Positions 36,733-44,934 of a DNA stretch of 64,000 bases are shown in pieces. Numbering within the stretch: the stretch's first letter is position 1; each line of letters starts with the position of its first letter. The stretch comes from Marinimicrobium sp038419845 (GTDB lineage Bacteria; Pseudomonadota; Gammaproteobacteria; Pseudomonadales; Cellvibrionaceae), in assembly GCF_038419845.1 (NCBI RefSeq), contig NZ_JBCAQT010000002.1:186001-250000 (forward strand), given 5' to 3'. Below the pieces are notes generated by a model. That model saw only the letters and a program-made list of their open reading frames with translations, ran no database searches and was not told where the DNA came from. A program made the position numbers and the translations under genes.

Positions 36733-37203
36733 ATGCAACACACGCTCGATCGCTATGACCGTATGATCCTGGAAACCCTGCAAAAACGCGGGCGGATTTC
36801 CAATCAGGAGTTGGCCGAGGCCATCAACCTCTCCCCTTCCCCCTGCCTGCGACGGGTCCGGCAGATGGAGGAGCAGGGATTGATCGACGGCTATGTGGCA
36901 TTGCTCAATGCTCGGGAGCTGGGGCTGAATCTGATGGCCTTTATCCAGATCAGTATGGACAAGCACACTCCGGACCGCTTTGAAGCCTTTGAGCAGACGA
37001 TTGCCCAGTACCCGGAAGTCCTCGAATGCCACCTGATCACCGGCCAGTCCGCCGACTATGTCCTGAAGGTGATTGTGCGGGACATGGACGCCTACCAGCA
37101 GTTTCTGCTGCAGAAGCTCACCCGCATTGAAGGGGTCAGCGGCGTCCAGTCCTCTTTTGTGTTGAAGTCACCGATCAAAAGCACGGCCCTGCCCGTGGAC
37201 TAG
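36733..37203 (+). CDS. Lrp/AsnC-family transcriptional regulator
   Basis: A 156-aa protein with an N-terminal winged helix-turn-helix (DRYDRMILETLQKRGRISNQELAEAINLSPSPCLRRVRQME) and a C-terminal RAM ligand-binding domain (LECHLITGQSADYVLKVIVRDMDAYQQFL). The protein should sense an amino acid and act as an octamer. Divergent arrangement with leuA suggests control of leucine synthesis; the closest named member (Lrp, BkdR or other) cannot be decided by eye. It converges with the esterase gene across 25 bases. Confidence 0.92.
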   Translation: MQHTLDRYDRMILETLQKRGRISNQELAEAINLSPSPCLRRVRQMEEQGLIDGYVALLNARELGLNLMAFIQISMDKHTPDRFEAFEQTIAQYPEVLECHLITGQSADYVLKVIVRDMDAYQQFLLQKLTRIEGVSGVQSSFVLKSPIKSTALPVD

Positions 37204-37228
37204 CGGGCCATGTTTTTAATGGCCGTCG

Positions 37229-39184
37229 TTACCAGTCGTCGGTGCGAAACGGCGAGGCGGGCAGCCCTTCACGATTGCACAGGTTGGCGCCCTCGGGGTT
37301 ATCGGCCCAGGCGTAGCGCACCGCCTTGGGGTTGCGCACGTCATCGCTCCAGACCCGGACCTGGTTGCCCCTGATTTTGGCCTCGGCCCAGACAAAATCG
37401 CGGTCTTCCCCGGCAATGGCAAATTGCTGCAGCGGCTCGCCATCACAGCTGGCCAGCCCCGAACCCACGGCGTCGAAGCGCAGGTGCACCCGTTTGCCTT
37501 TCACTTTCATGCTCTGGTAGATCGGTCCTGAACCGACCGCGTCCGGCTCTCCATCCGACTCTCCGTACGCTACCGCCCGGGCCGATTGGGCCAGGCGTTC
37601 ACCCACGGTTTTCTTGTCGAGCGGGTGGATGTCGTTCCACTCCCCTACATCGATGGCCACCGCCATGCCGGTATGGGGGGTGTTCAGGGTGGTGAGCTGG
37701 GCCTCGCGCAGGCGGGCCCAGTCGCTGTCGCCGGGTTGCTCGCGGGCCTCGAGGAAGTTGGCCAGCTGGACAAAGAGGAACGGCAGATCCTCCTGATCCC
37801 ATTTGTCGCGCCAGTTGTTGATCAGCGCGGGGAACAGCTCGGCGTACTCCTCGGCCCGGCCCACATTGGACTCGCCCTGGTACCAGATCACGCCCTTGAG
37901 CGGGTAATCGGTGAGGGGGGCGATCATGCCATTGTAGAGTCCGAGTGGTTTCCAGCGGACGAAGGTCTGGGGTTCCAGCGCCGGCAGTTCGGCGCCCTGG
38001 CGCCGATGCCACTCGCCGGTCAGATCGATGGTGTCGCCCTGCCATTCGAGCTGGTAATCCTTGTCATAAAAGAAGCCGGCCCGACCCTGATTGTTGGTCA
38101 GCCGGATGGCGATGGTGTTTTCTCCCGCCTTGAGCACGCCTTCGGGCAGACGATAGCGACGCGGCGGGTACTGGTAGGTGGTTTCCCCCACCGGTTCGCC
38201 ATTGAGAAAGGTGGTGTCGGCATCGACCATGCGCCCGAGAACGAGCATGGCGGGCTGGCCGGCCCAGTCTTCGGGCACCTCGATGGTTTTGCGCAACCAC
38301 CAGACGCCATTGACAACAGGTTCGTCCTCTTCAGGCCAGTAGCCGGGCATCTCAACGGTGTCCCAGTCGCTGTGGTCCAGGGCGGGATCGGCCCAGAGAA
38401 ATTCACCGTCTTTGAAGCCTTTGTCTTTCTCGTCGCGCTGCTGGTACCAGGCGTTCGAACGGGCCTGATCACTCTCGATGATCTCGGCCACCCGCGCATC
38501 GTCCTGAAAGCGCCGGGCTTCCTTCAGGTGCTCCGGGAAAGCTTTGAGCGCTTCTGCACTCAACCAGGATTCAGCCGGTGAACCGCCGAGCGCGGCGTTG
38601 ATGATGCCGATGGGCACCTCGTACTCCGCCTGCAGGTCGCGGGCAAAGAAGTAACCCACGGCGGATATCTGGCGAATGTTGTCGGGGGTGATGCTCAGCC
38701 ACTGCCCCCCTTCCAGATCCTGCTCCGGGTGTTTGAACTGGTAACGATCCGGCACCTCGAAATAGCGGATCCTGGGGTGATCGGCCTGCTCGATTTCCGC
38801 CCCGAACATCGGCTCGACCCGACCCATGGGCAGTTCCATATTGGACTGGCCGGAGGCGAGCCAGACATCGCCCACCAATACATCGTCGAGCCTAATCTCA
38901 TTCTCGGCGCGAATGTGCATTTCGTAAGGCCCGCCGGCCTTCAGCTCGGGCAGAGTCACCTCCCAGCGTCCCTCCTCATTCGCCCGGGTCTGATAGCGCT
39001 CGCCCTGGAACGTCAGGGTGACGGCTTCATCCGGATCGGCCCAGCCCCAGACCGGGACCGGAGTATCGCGTTGCAGCACCACCCCGTCGCTGATCCATTG
39101 GGGCAGACGGACCTCGGCGTGAACAAAGGACGGGAGGGTTGCCAGCAGGGCGCCGGCCAGTAACAGGGGTTTGATCGGACTCAC
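37229..39184 (-). CDS. Sialate O-acetylesterase-like SGNH hydrolase
   Basis: The 651-aa exported protein (signal LLLAGALLATLPSFVHA) is a two-part SGNH esterase with an inserted beta-sandwich. The nucleophile is Ser114 in LASGQSNMELPMG; the second block GVIWYQGESNVGRAEEY and a late Asp-x-His (NDIHPLDKKTVGERLA) complete the catalytic set. The insert at about 285-360 (FLNGEPVGETTYQYPPRRYRLPEGV in part) looks like a galactose-binding domain. Family members remove acetyl groups from sialic acid, xylan or pectin-type glycans; next to a pectin locus, deacetylation of plant or algal polysaccharide is more likely than sialic acid. Confidence 0.88.
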   Translation of the reverse strand: MSPIKPLLLAGALLATLPSFVHAEVRLPQWISDGVVLQRDTPVPVWGWADPDEAVTLTFQGERYQTRANEEGRWEVTLPELKAGGPYEMHIRAENEIRLDDVLVGDVWLASGQSNMELPMGRVEPMFGAEIEQADHPRIRYFEVPDRYQFKHPEQDLEGGQWLSITPDNIRQISAVGYFFARDLQAEYEVPIGIINAALGGSPAESWLSAEALKAFPEHLKEARRFQDDARVAEIIESDQARSNAWYQQRDEKDKGFKDGEFLWADPALDHSDWDTVEMPGYWPEEDEPVVNGVWWLRKTIEVPEDWAGQPAMLVLGRMVDADTTFLNGEPVGETTYQYPPRRYRLPEGVLKAGENTIAIRLTNNQGRAGFFYDKDYQLEWQGDTIDLTGEWHRRQGAELPALEPQTFVRWKPLGLYNGMIAPLTDYPLKGVIWYQGESNVGRAEEYAELFPALINNWRDKWDQEDLPFLFVQLANFLEAREQPGDSDWARLREAQLTTLNTPHTGMAVAIDVGEWNDIHPLDKKTVGERLAQSARAVAYGESDGEPDAVGSGPIYQSMKVKGKRVHLRFDAVGSGLASCDGEPLQQFAIAGEDRDFVWAEAKIRGNQVRVWSDDVRNPKAVRYAWADNPEGANLCNREGLPASPFRTDDW

Positions 39185-39256
39185 GTGCGCTTCTCCAGAA
39201 TTATTATGACCTCTTATAGTCTACATGATAACAAGTGGTGCGCAAGCAAAGCGCGG

Positions 39257-39925
39257 TCAGCTCTCGAGACGCCCCTCGCTGGCCCGGGTTCTTCGAATAA
39301 AGACGGCCCACGCCGTCCAGAAAAACAGTGCCAGACCAATGGCCGCATAAATGGCTGGCTGGGGACTATCGAGACTGCTGCGGGAGCCCGCAAAGGCGGC
39401 AATGCTGGCGTAAGGTAAAGTGGACACCATATAGCAAGCAAAGAACCGGACAAAAGGCATACGGTTAGCGCCTGCCATGCAACAGGACACCTCCGGGAGT
39501 ATCGGCATGGCCCGACAGATCAATAACAGGGTACTGCCGTGCTGATTGAACAGGCTTTGCATTTCTTCGCGTTTGTGTGATTCCGGGTATATTTTCTTCA
39601 GCAATCCGGGACCATAAAGTCGACATAACGCGTAACCGGTAACGCCCGCTGAAGCCATTCCGAGCGTCGAGCTGAATGCGCCCAATCCAAAGCCCAGAAA
39701 ATAGCCGGACAAGATGGCAATCGTGAGCGTCGGCACCGCCATAAAAATATCCGCCAGAAGCAGCGCCACGATCCCGATAACGACGTAAATGGCATTGACT
39801 TCCGAAGCGGCCTTCAGGCCGGCTTCTATTCCCTCCACCGTCAGAACACCGGTTGTCGTTACCATCAGGAATGTGGAGGCGAACAGAGTGGCCAGAACCA
39901 GGGCGACAGTAATGAGTGGTTTCAT
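39257..39925 (-). CDS. TVP38/TMEM64 (VTT-domain) membrane protein
   Basis: ATG 39925 with AAAGG upstream gives 222 aa; the longer frame would overlap the SDR gene. There are about five hydrophobic segments, with the VTT core at about 65-180 (DIFMAVPTLTIAILSGYFLGFGLG; GSTLLLICRAMPILPEVSCCMAGANRMPF), including the conserved R-x-x-P-x-x-P-like segment. Members act in lipid or ion movement at the inner membrane; the exact role is not known. It lies 26 bases after the SDR gene on the same strand, so the two form a probable operon. Confidence 0.82.
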   Translation of the reverse strand: MKPLITVALVLATLFASTFLMVTTTGVLTVEGIEAGLKAASEVNAIYVVIGIVALLLADIFMAVPTLTIAILSGYFLGFGLGAFSSTLGMASAGVTGYALCRLYGPGLLKKIYPESHKREEMQSLFNQHGSTLLLICRAMPILPEVSCCMAGANRMPFVRFFACYMVSTLPYASIAAFAGSRSSLDSPQPAIYAAIGLALFFWTAWAVFIRRTRASEGRLES

Positions 39926-39951
39926 GGGTCTGAACCTTTTTTCGATGAAGA

Positions 39952-40689
39952 TCAGGCGCCTTTCATTATGGTGGCCATCAGTGTCGGGCTTATGCGCGAG
40001 AGCGTTGGCATCCATTTGGTTTTACCCACATAAATATCGTCCTTGCCTTTCTCCACCCCTTTAATGATCTCTGACACTGCCCGCCTTGCGGAAATTTTCC
40101 CCTTACCGCGCCCCTCGGTCATGGGCGTTTCGACCAGGGGCAGAATCGCGGCATGTGCCTTGATGGACGTTGTTTCCAGCTGATAACGAAAACTTCGGGT
40201 GAAGCTGAGCAGCCCCGCCTTGGTAGCACAATAAACGGTCGAGTACTTTTTCGGATACAGGCCCAGGCCAGACGTTACATTGATGTAGGCAGCCGGCCCT
40301 TCCAGATCCAGAAAGTGCCCGAGCGTCAGGGCGGATATCCAGATTTGCGCGGTCAGGTTGATCGCCACTTCGGTCTCGATACTGTCAAAGCTGAATTCTT
40401 TTTCATGGAGCATCGGTGTCATTTGAATACCGGCGTTGTTCACCACCACGGCCAGGTCTTTGTAACGCTCAAGGATATCCCCGATGGTTTCTTCAACTTC
40501 CGTTTTCCTGTCAATTGAACACTGATACGTAACGACATTTCTGTAATTGCGTTTTAGTTCATCTAACTTCACAGGGTTTGTCGCAATGACAATAATGGTT
40601 TTATTGACCGGTGCCAGTTGCGCGACCATCTCCTTCCCGATACCCGAGGTTCCCCCTGTAATCAGAATCGTCCTTTCTTTCAATTGCAT
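39952..40689 (-). CDS. Short-chain dehydrogenase/reductase (DltE-like)
   Basis: The product has 245 aa from ATG 40689 (AGGAGCCATC upstream); the frame runs back to 40791. Classical SDR motifs are TGGTSGIG for NAD(P) binding at about residue 11, NNAG near 86, a Ser in INVTSGLG, and YCATKAG with the catalytic Tyr and Lys. The substrate is unknown. It heads a two-gene unit with the TVP38-type protein and is divergent from a Crp/Fnr regulator, its likely controller. Confidence 0.88.
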   Translation of the reverse strand: MQLKERTILITGGTSGIGKEMVAQLAPVNKTIIVIATNPVKLDELKRNYRNVVTYQCSIDRKTEVEETIGDILERYKDLAVVVNNAGIQMTPMLHEKEFSFDSIETEVAINLTAQIWISALTLGHFLDLEGPAAYINVTSGLGLYPKKYSTVYCATKAGLLSFTRSFRYQLETTSIKAHAAILPLVETPMTEGRGKGKISARRAVSEIIKGVEKGKDDIYVGKTKWMPTLSRISPTLMATIMKGA

Positions 40690-40924
40690 GATTGATGGCT
40701 CCTGATCCGCCGCGATTGACATCAATTGTATAACCGGTGCCCTCCCCGAGGCATTAACCCATGTTAAGTGCAATGTTGTTATTTGCGACAATCCGCGTTT
40801 TTCTTGTTGAATCCACCGGATAAGCTAACCTTGGTACTATTGCGATTTGGTCGAGCATGCACATAACGCCTGGAGCGAATTTTATTCCTGCGGGTCTCGT
40901 TGATTGAATAGAGGGGTTAACCCG

Positions 40925-41479
40925 ATGATTGAAGGCGGCCTCCTTGAGAGGATCAGTGGGTTGGGTAGCGAACGCTACGCAGCCAAGGGCACTTTTTTAT
41001 TTCGACAGGGGGACCTTTCAGACCACTTTTTTATATTCTGTCAGGGAATGGCCAAGGCCTATTACGAAACCATCGATGGCAAGGAGTTCATCAAATCCTT
41101 CATCCGCGAGAATGAGTGTATCGCCAGTATGCAGGTGATTGTTGCCGGGAGTCCCAGCCCGTTTAACTTGATAACCGTTGAAAACAGCCGCTTTCTGGAA
41201 GTTCCTGGTGACCGATTGTTGGCCGTAATCAAGGAGGATGCAGAGTTTTCCAGCGCATTCAGTTCGTTGCTTTTACAGGTCGCCATGAAGAAAGAGCGGA
41301 GGGAATATGAGCTTCTTTGCCTGTCTGCGGAACAACGATATCGGTTGCTTTGTAAACGGGAGCCGGAGTTGATACAACGCCTCTCACAGACTGACGTGGC
41401 CCGGTACCTGGGTATCACGCCGGTTTCACTCAGTCGTATCAGGAGCCGAACGCCATTCAGATGTCCGATTTCGGAGTAG
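40925..41479 (+). CDS. Crp/Fnr-family transcriptional regulator
   Basis: The 184-aa protein starts at ATG 40925 (GAGGGGTT eight bases upstream); a TTG seven codons earlier has no good site. It has a cyclic-nucleotide-binding-type beta-barrel (GTFLFRQGDLSDHFFIFCQGMAKAYYE; NECIASMQVIVAGSPSP) and a C-terminal helix-turn-helix (LSQTDVARYLGITPVSLSRIRSR). No Fnr-type Cys cluster is present, so it is not an iron-sulfur oxygen sensor; it resembles the Crp-like regulators that control adjacent SDR genes. The effector is unknown. Confidence 0.88.
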   Translation: MIEGGLLERISGLGSERYAAKGTFLFRQGDLSDHFFIFCQGMAKAYYETIDGKEFIKSFIRENECIASMQVIVAGSPSPFNLITVENSRFLEVPGDRLLAVIKEDAEFSSAFSSLLLQVAMKKERREYELLCLSAEQRYRLLCKREPELIQRLSQTDVARYLGITPVSLSRIRSRTPFRCPISE

Positions 41480-41605
41480 ACCTCTTTAACCCCCCTGATT
41501 CGCAACCAGGCTAAAAGAATAAAATAAAATGAACCTGGGGAGTGAGCTCGACGACTACCTCTTCGGAAACACCCATTTTTCAAACTGTGCGAAGAGGATA
41601 ACGTC

Positions 41606-43645
41606 ATGAACAGTCGAGCCCAATACACCCACACAGGCCTCAAAGCCCTGTCTCTGGCGCTGCTTACCAGCGCTCTGATCGCCTGCGGCGGAAGCAACAG
41701 CAACGGCCCGGGCGCCAACGATGACAATGGCAACACAGACGACCCCACTCCAGTCACCGAGGTGGATCTGGATTTCAATGTGCAAAGCCACGACGGTGCC
41801 CGCCTTGAGGGCGCGAGCATCACCCTGGATGAGGAAACTCTGGACAGCGACGAGGGCGGTAGCGTCAGTTTCACGATTCCTTCCAGTGATGAGGTCGTGG
41901 TCCAGACCCGCATGGAGGGTTACATCAGCCAGTCGATCAAGGTGCCGGCCGAGGAGGACAGCATCACCCCGATTCGGCTGATGCGCGTGAAGCAGACATT
42001 GAACCTTGATGCCATCGAGGAGGCGCGTACCCTCAGCGCCAACGACCTGGGAGCCAGAATCACCTTTCCGGCCAACGCCTTTGTGACCCCCGATGGTGAA
42101 CCGGCCGATGGCAGCGCCAGTGTCCAGGTGACGCCCTGGGATATCGCCAACGGCGAGCTCAACGCCATGCTGGGCAACGGCCAGGCGCTGGACGCCGGCG
42201 GGGCCGAGGCCGAGCTGATCAGTGCCGGCATGATCACCGTGGATGTTCACAATGACGACGGTGACTACCTGCAATTGGCGCCGGGCGCCACGGCCGAGAT
42301 TCAGATGGACCTGCCCCATGACAGCATCAACAACGAGGCGCTGAGGGTGGGCAGCACCATCCCCATGTGGCACTTCGATGAAGACCAGGGCGTCTGGATC
42401 GAGGACGACAGCACGCTGGGTACCGTGGTCGCCTCCGCCACCTCTCCCGTAGGCCTGGCGGTACACGCGGAGGTCAGTCACTTCTCCACCTGGAACTGGG
42501 ATTTCAAGTTCGAAAATGGCGGCAGTATCAATGTTGAATGTCGGCTCCTGGATGACAGCGCCGTACCCTGTGCCGTGACTGCCGACATCACCCTGGATGA
42601 CGGTTCCACCTTTACCCGCAACGGCCAGGTGGCCGAAACCGGCACTACCATTGTCAACATGCCCAACAGCGCCACCATCGACTGGTTTGCCACCTCACTG
42701 GGCGGCCTGCTGGGTGAGCACACCTCGGACATGTCCGGCGATGTGATCATCGAACTCGAAGAGCCCACCACCGAGAACAACGTCCGCTGTGAACTGCCCG
42801 ACGGTACCGGTGTTGACTGTGAGGTGGCCATGACCGACGGCAACGAAACCCTGACGCAGACCCTCCCCGCCCAGGGCGGCACCATCGCCACCAACTGGTC
42901 CGGTATTGATCAGAACAGCACTCTGACCTGGTCCGCTGAAGTCCCCGGTCCGATCTCGTTCAACCAACAGAATGTTCTGGCCGAAGGCAGCGCCACATCA
43001 GACGCCAGCGAAGCGGTGGTTATTGCGCTGGACACCACACCCATTGAAGACGTGGAGGTGACCTGTGCCGGCACCACTGGCGCCGCCATTCCCTGCACCC
43101 TGGAGATTGTCGCTGAAATCCCCAACGACAGCCCCTTCATCGCTTCTCACTCGCTGTTCACGGGCGAAAGCACGGTTCCGGTACCCGCCGAAGCCACCCT
43201 GGTGCACTGGTCCGCCACCTCCAACGGTGCCTACTCGCAGGACGGCCAGTTCATGCTGCTCGAAGGTAGCGCCCAGAGCGCACTGGTCACCAGCCAGACT
43301 GTCGTTCTCGATCAGGAAACCGTCCAGGGCCCGGCCCCCGAAAGTATCGATGTGAGCTGCATCAACGGTCAGGATACCTCCGCCAGCGTCTGTGAAATTG
43401 AAGTGCTGCGAGAAGGTCGGGGCACCGTGGCAATGCTGGAAGACGTTCCCGTGGGCGAGATAAGAACCGTCGACTTCCCCAATGGCATGGGCGCACAACA
43501 GGAGTGGGTATTCATCAGGGTGGCGGGTGAAGACGGTTCACACGCCAGTGAATTTTCAGCCTACCCCGACATTACCGATGGCGAGCACTTTGAGCTCGAG
43601 CTGGCCTGCGGACAGGACGCCGCTGGACAGTCACTGTGCCAGTGA
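41606..43645 (+). CDS. Large lipoprotein with repeated Cys-pair modules
   Basis: This 679-aa lipoprotein (SALIACGGS lipobox) is mostly Asp/Glu/Thr-rich beta structure. Residues about 50-120 look like a carboxypeptidase-regulatory or Ig-like fold (VQSHDGARLEGASITLDEETL). The middle (residues about 120-300; FPANAFVTPDGEPADGSASVQVTP) resembles the bacterial relatives of the FAM171 extracellular region. From about 310 there are four modules, each opening with a Cys pair about ten residues apart (NVECRLLDDSAVPCAV, NVRCELPDGTGVDCEV, EVTCAGTTGAAIPCTL, DVSCINGQDTSASVCEI). Function unknown; a surface binding or adhesion role is possible. A strong terminator follows. Confidence 0.8.
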   Translation: MNSRAQYTHTGLKALSLALLTSALIACGGSNSNGPGANDDNGNTDDPTPVTEVDLDFNVQSHDGARLEGASITLDEETLDSDEGGSVSFTIPSSDEVVVQTRMEGYISQSIKVPAEEDSITPIRLMRVKQTLNLDAIEEARTLSANDLGARITFPANAFVTPDGEPADGSASVQVTPWDIANGELNAMLGNGQALDAGGAEAELISAGMITVDVHNDDGDYLQLAPGATAEIQMDLPHDSINNEALRVGSTIPMWHFDEDQGVWIEDDSTLGTVVASATSPVGLAVHAEVSHFSTWNWDFKFENGGSINVECRLLDDSAVPCAVTADITLDDGSTFTRNGQVAETGTTIVNMPNSATIDWFATSLGGLLGEHTSDMSGDVIIELEEPTTENNVRCELPDGTGVDCEVAMTDGNETLTQTLPAQGGTIATNWSGIDQNSTLTWSAEVPGPISFNQQNVLAEGSATSDASEAVVIALDTTPIEDVEVTCAGTTGAAIPCTLEIVAEIPNDSPFIASHSLFTGESTVPVPAEATLVHWSATSNGAYSQDGQFMLLEGSAQSALVTSQTVVLDQETVQGPAPESIDVSCINGQDTSASVCEIEVLREGRGTVAMLEDVPVGEIRTVDFPNGMGAQQEWVFIRVAGEDGSHASEFSAYPDITDGEHFELELACGQDAAGQSLCQ

Positions 43646-43681
43646 TCGGTTGACGCCACTGGCCACTCACAGGCCACCATT

Positions 43682-43711
43682 AAAAAACCGGCCCTGGAAG
43701 GCCGGTTTTTT
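43682..43711. terminator. Bidirectional terminator
   Basis: A 12-base perfect stem, AAAAAACCGGCC with GGCCGGTTTTTT, closes on CTGGAA. It lies between the convergent lipoprotein and mreB genes and serves both. Confidence 0.95.
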
Positions 43712-43745
43712 AATGTCGGGTGCCGGTAGCTAGAGCCGGAATCGA

Positions 43746-44780
43746 TCAGGAAGACAGCAGATCCATCTTGCCCTTATCCATCAATTCCATCGCCCGTCCG
43801 CCGCCCATGGCGACACAGAACAGCGGCTGCTCTGCCACCAGCACCGGGACCCCGGTCGCATCGGACAGCAACTCATCAATCCCCCGCAACAGGGCACCAC
43901 CACCGGTGAGGACCACACCGCTGTCGGCAATATCCGCCGCGAGCTCGGGCGGTGCCTGTTCCAGGGCGCTTTTGACGACCTGGACAATGCCCGCCAGGGG
44001 CTCTTTCAAAGCCTCCAGGATTTCATCGCTGTTCAGGGTAAAGCTGCGCGGCACGCCTTCGGCCAGGTTGCGACCGCGAACGTCGATCTCGCGCAACTCG
44101 CTGCCGGGAAACGCACAGCCCAGTTCGAGCTTGATACGCTCGGCCGTGGCGTAGCCGATGATGCTGCCGTAGTGACGACGCACGTAATTGACGATGGCCT
44201 CATCGAACCGGTCACCGCCGACGCGGACCGAGTTGGAATAGACAATCCCGTTGAGTGAGATGACGGCGATTTCGGTGGTTCCGCCCCCGATGTCGACGAC
44301 CATGGAGCCGTGCGCGTCGGATACATTCAGTCCGGCCCCGATCGCCGCGGCCATGGGCTCCTCGATCAGGCGTACTTCGCGCGCACCGGCACCCATCGCG
44401 GATTCACGGATGGCGCGCTTTTCTACTTCAGTAGACAGACAGGGGACGCTGATCAACACCCGCGGACTGGGCTGAAGCCAATTGGATTCGTGCACTTTTT
44501 TAATGAAGTACTGAAGCATTTTTTCGGTCACCTGAAAATCGGCAATGACGCCGTCTTTCAGAGGACGAATGGCGGTGATGTTGCCGGGCGTCCGGCCCAG
44601 CATGCGCTTGGCCTCGTGGCCCACAGCCTCCACCATTTTGCGATCGTTATGGTGGCGAATGGCGACCACCGACGGCTCGTCCAGGACGATGCCGTGGCCT
44701 CGCATATAAATCAGAGTGTTCGCGGTACCAAGATCGATCGACAGATCGTTGGAAAACGCGCCACGAAAGTGTTTCAGCAT
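43746..44780 (-). CDS. mreB: Rod shape-determining protein MreB (stand-alone copy)
   Basis: The 344-aa actin-fold protein is collinear with E. coli MreB (347 aa): FSNDLSIDLGTANTLIYMRG, AVGHEAKRMLGRTPGNI, VVDIGGGTTEIAVISLNG, VRVGGDRFDEAIVNYVRR and VLTGGGALLRGIDELL, with phosphate loops intact. It polymerises under the membrane and guides cell-wall synthesis. Neither mreC nor mreD is adjacent: upstream is a c-di-GMP protein gene and downstream a convergent lipoprotein gene. It may be a second, non-operonic MreB; whether another mreB exists elsewhere cannot be seen here. Confidence 0.93.
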   Translation of the reverse strand: MLKHFRGAFSNDLSIDLGTANTLIYMRGHGIVLDEPSVVAIRHHNDRKMVEAVGHEAKRMLGRTPGNITAIRPLKDGVIADFQVTEKMLQYFIKKVHESNWLQPSPRVLISVPCLSTEVEKRAIRESAMGAGAREVRLIEEPMAAAIGAGLNVSDAHGSMVVDIGGGTTEIAVISLNGIVYSNSVRVGGDRFDEAIVNYVRRHYGSIIGYATAERIKLELGCAFPGSELREIDVRGRNLAEGVPRSFTLNSDEILEALKEPLAGIVQVVKSALEQAPPELAADIADSGVVLTGGGALLRGIDELLSDATGVPVLVAEQPLFCVAMGGGRAMELMDKGKMDLLSS

Positions 44781-44934
44781 GGTTAAACTCGGTTTTAAGC
44801 GACAATCGGAAATGACTGCCGGAGTTGGATCAGGAATAGGGAGGTTCGTTCCCGCACGGTGCGAAAAAACAGCCGGGGACAGATGGGCAGCACTCTAGCA
44901 ACCGCCGGGCTGAAGGGCAAGATTAAAGTGGCCT

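Noticed and set aside
37586..38581. 331-codon plus-strand open frame
   Set aside because: Antisense to the sialate O-acetylesterase-like gene, which has complete SGNH motifs.
40864..40888. GGAATAA and CGTTA on the minus strand upstream of the SDR gene
   Set aside because: The spacer is 13 bases instead of 14 and the distance to the SDR start is about 180 bases, so I did not add it to the ECF regulon.
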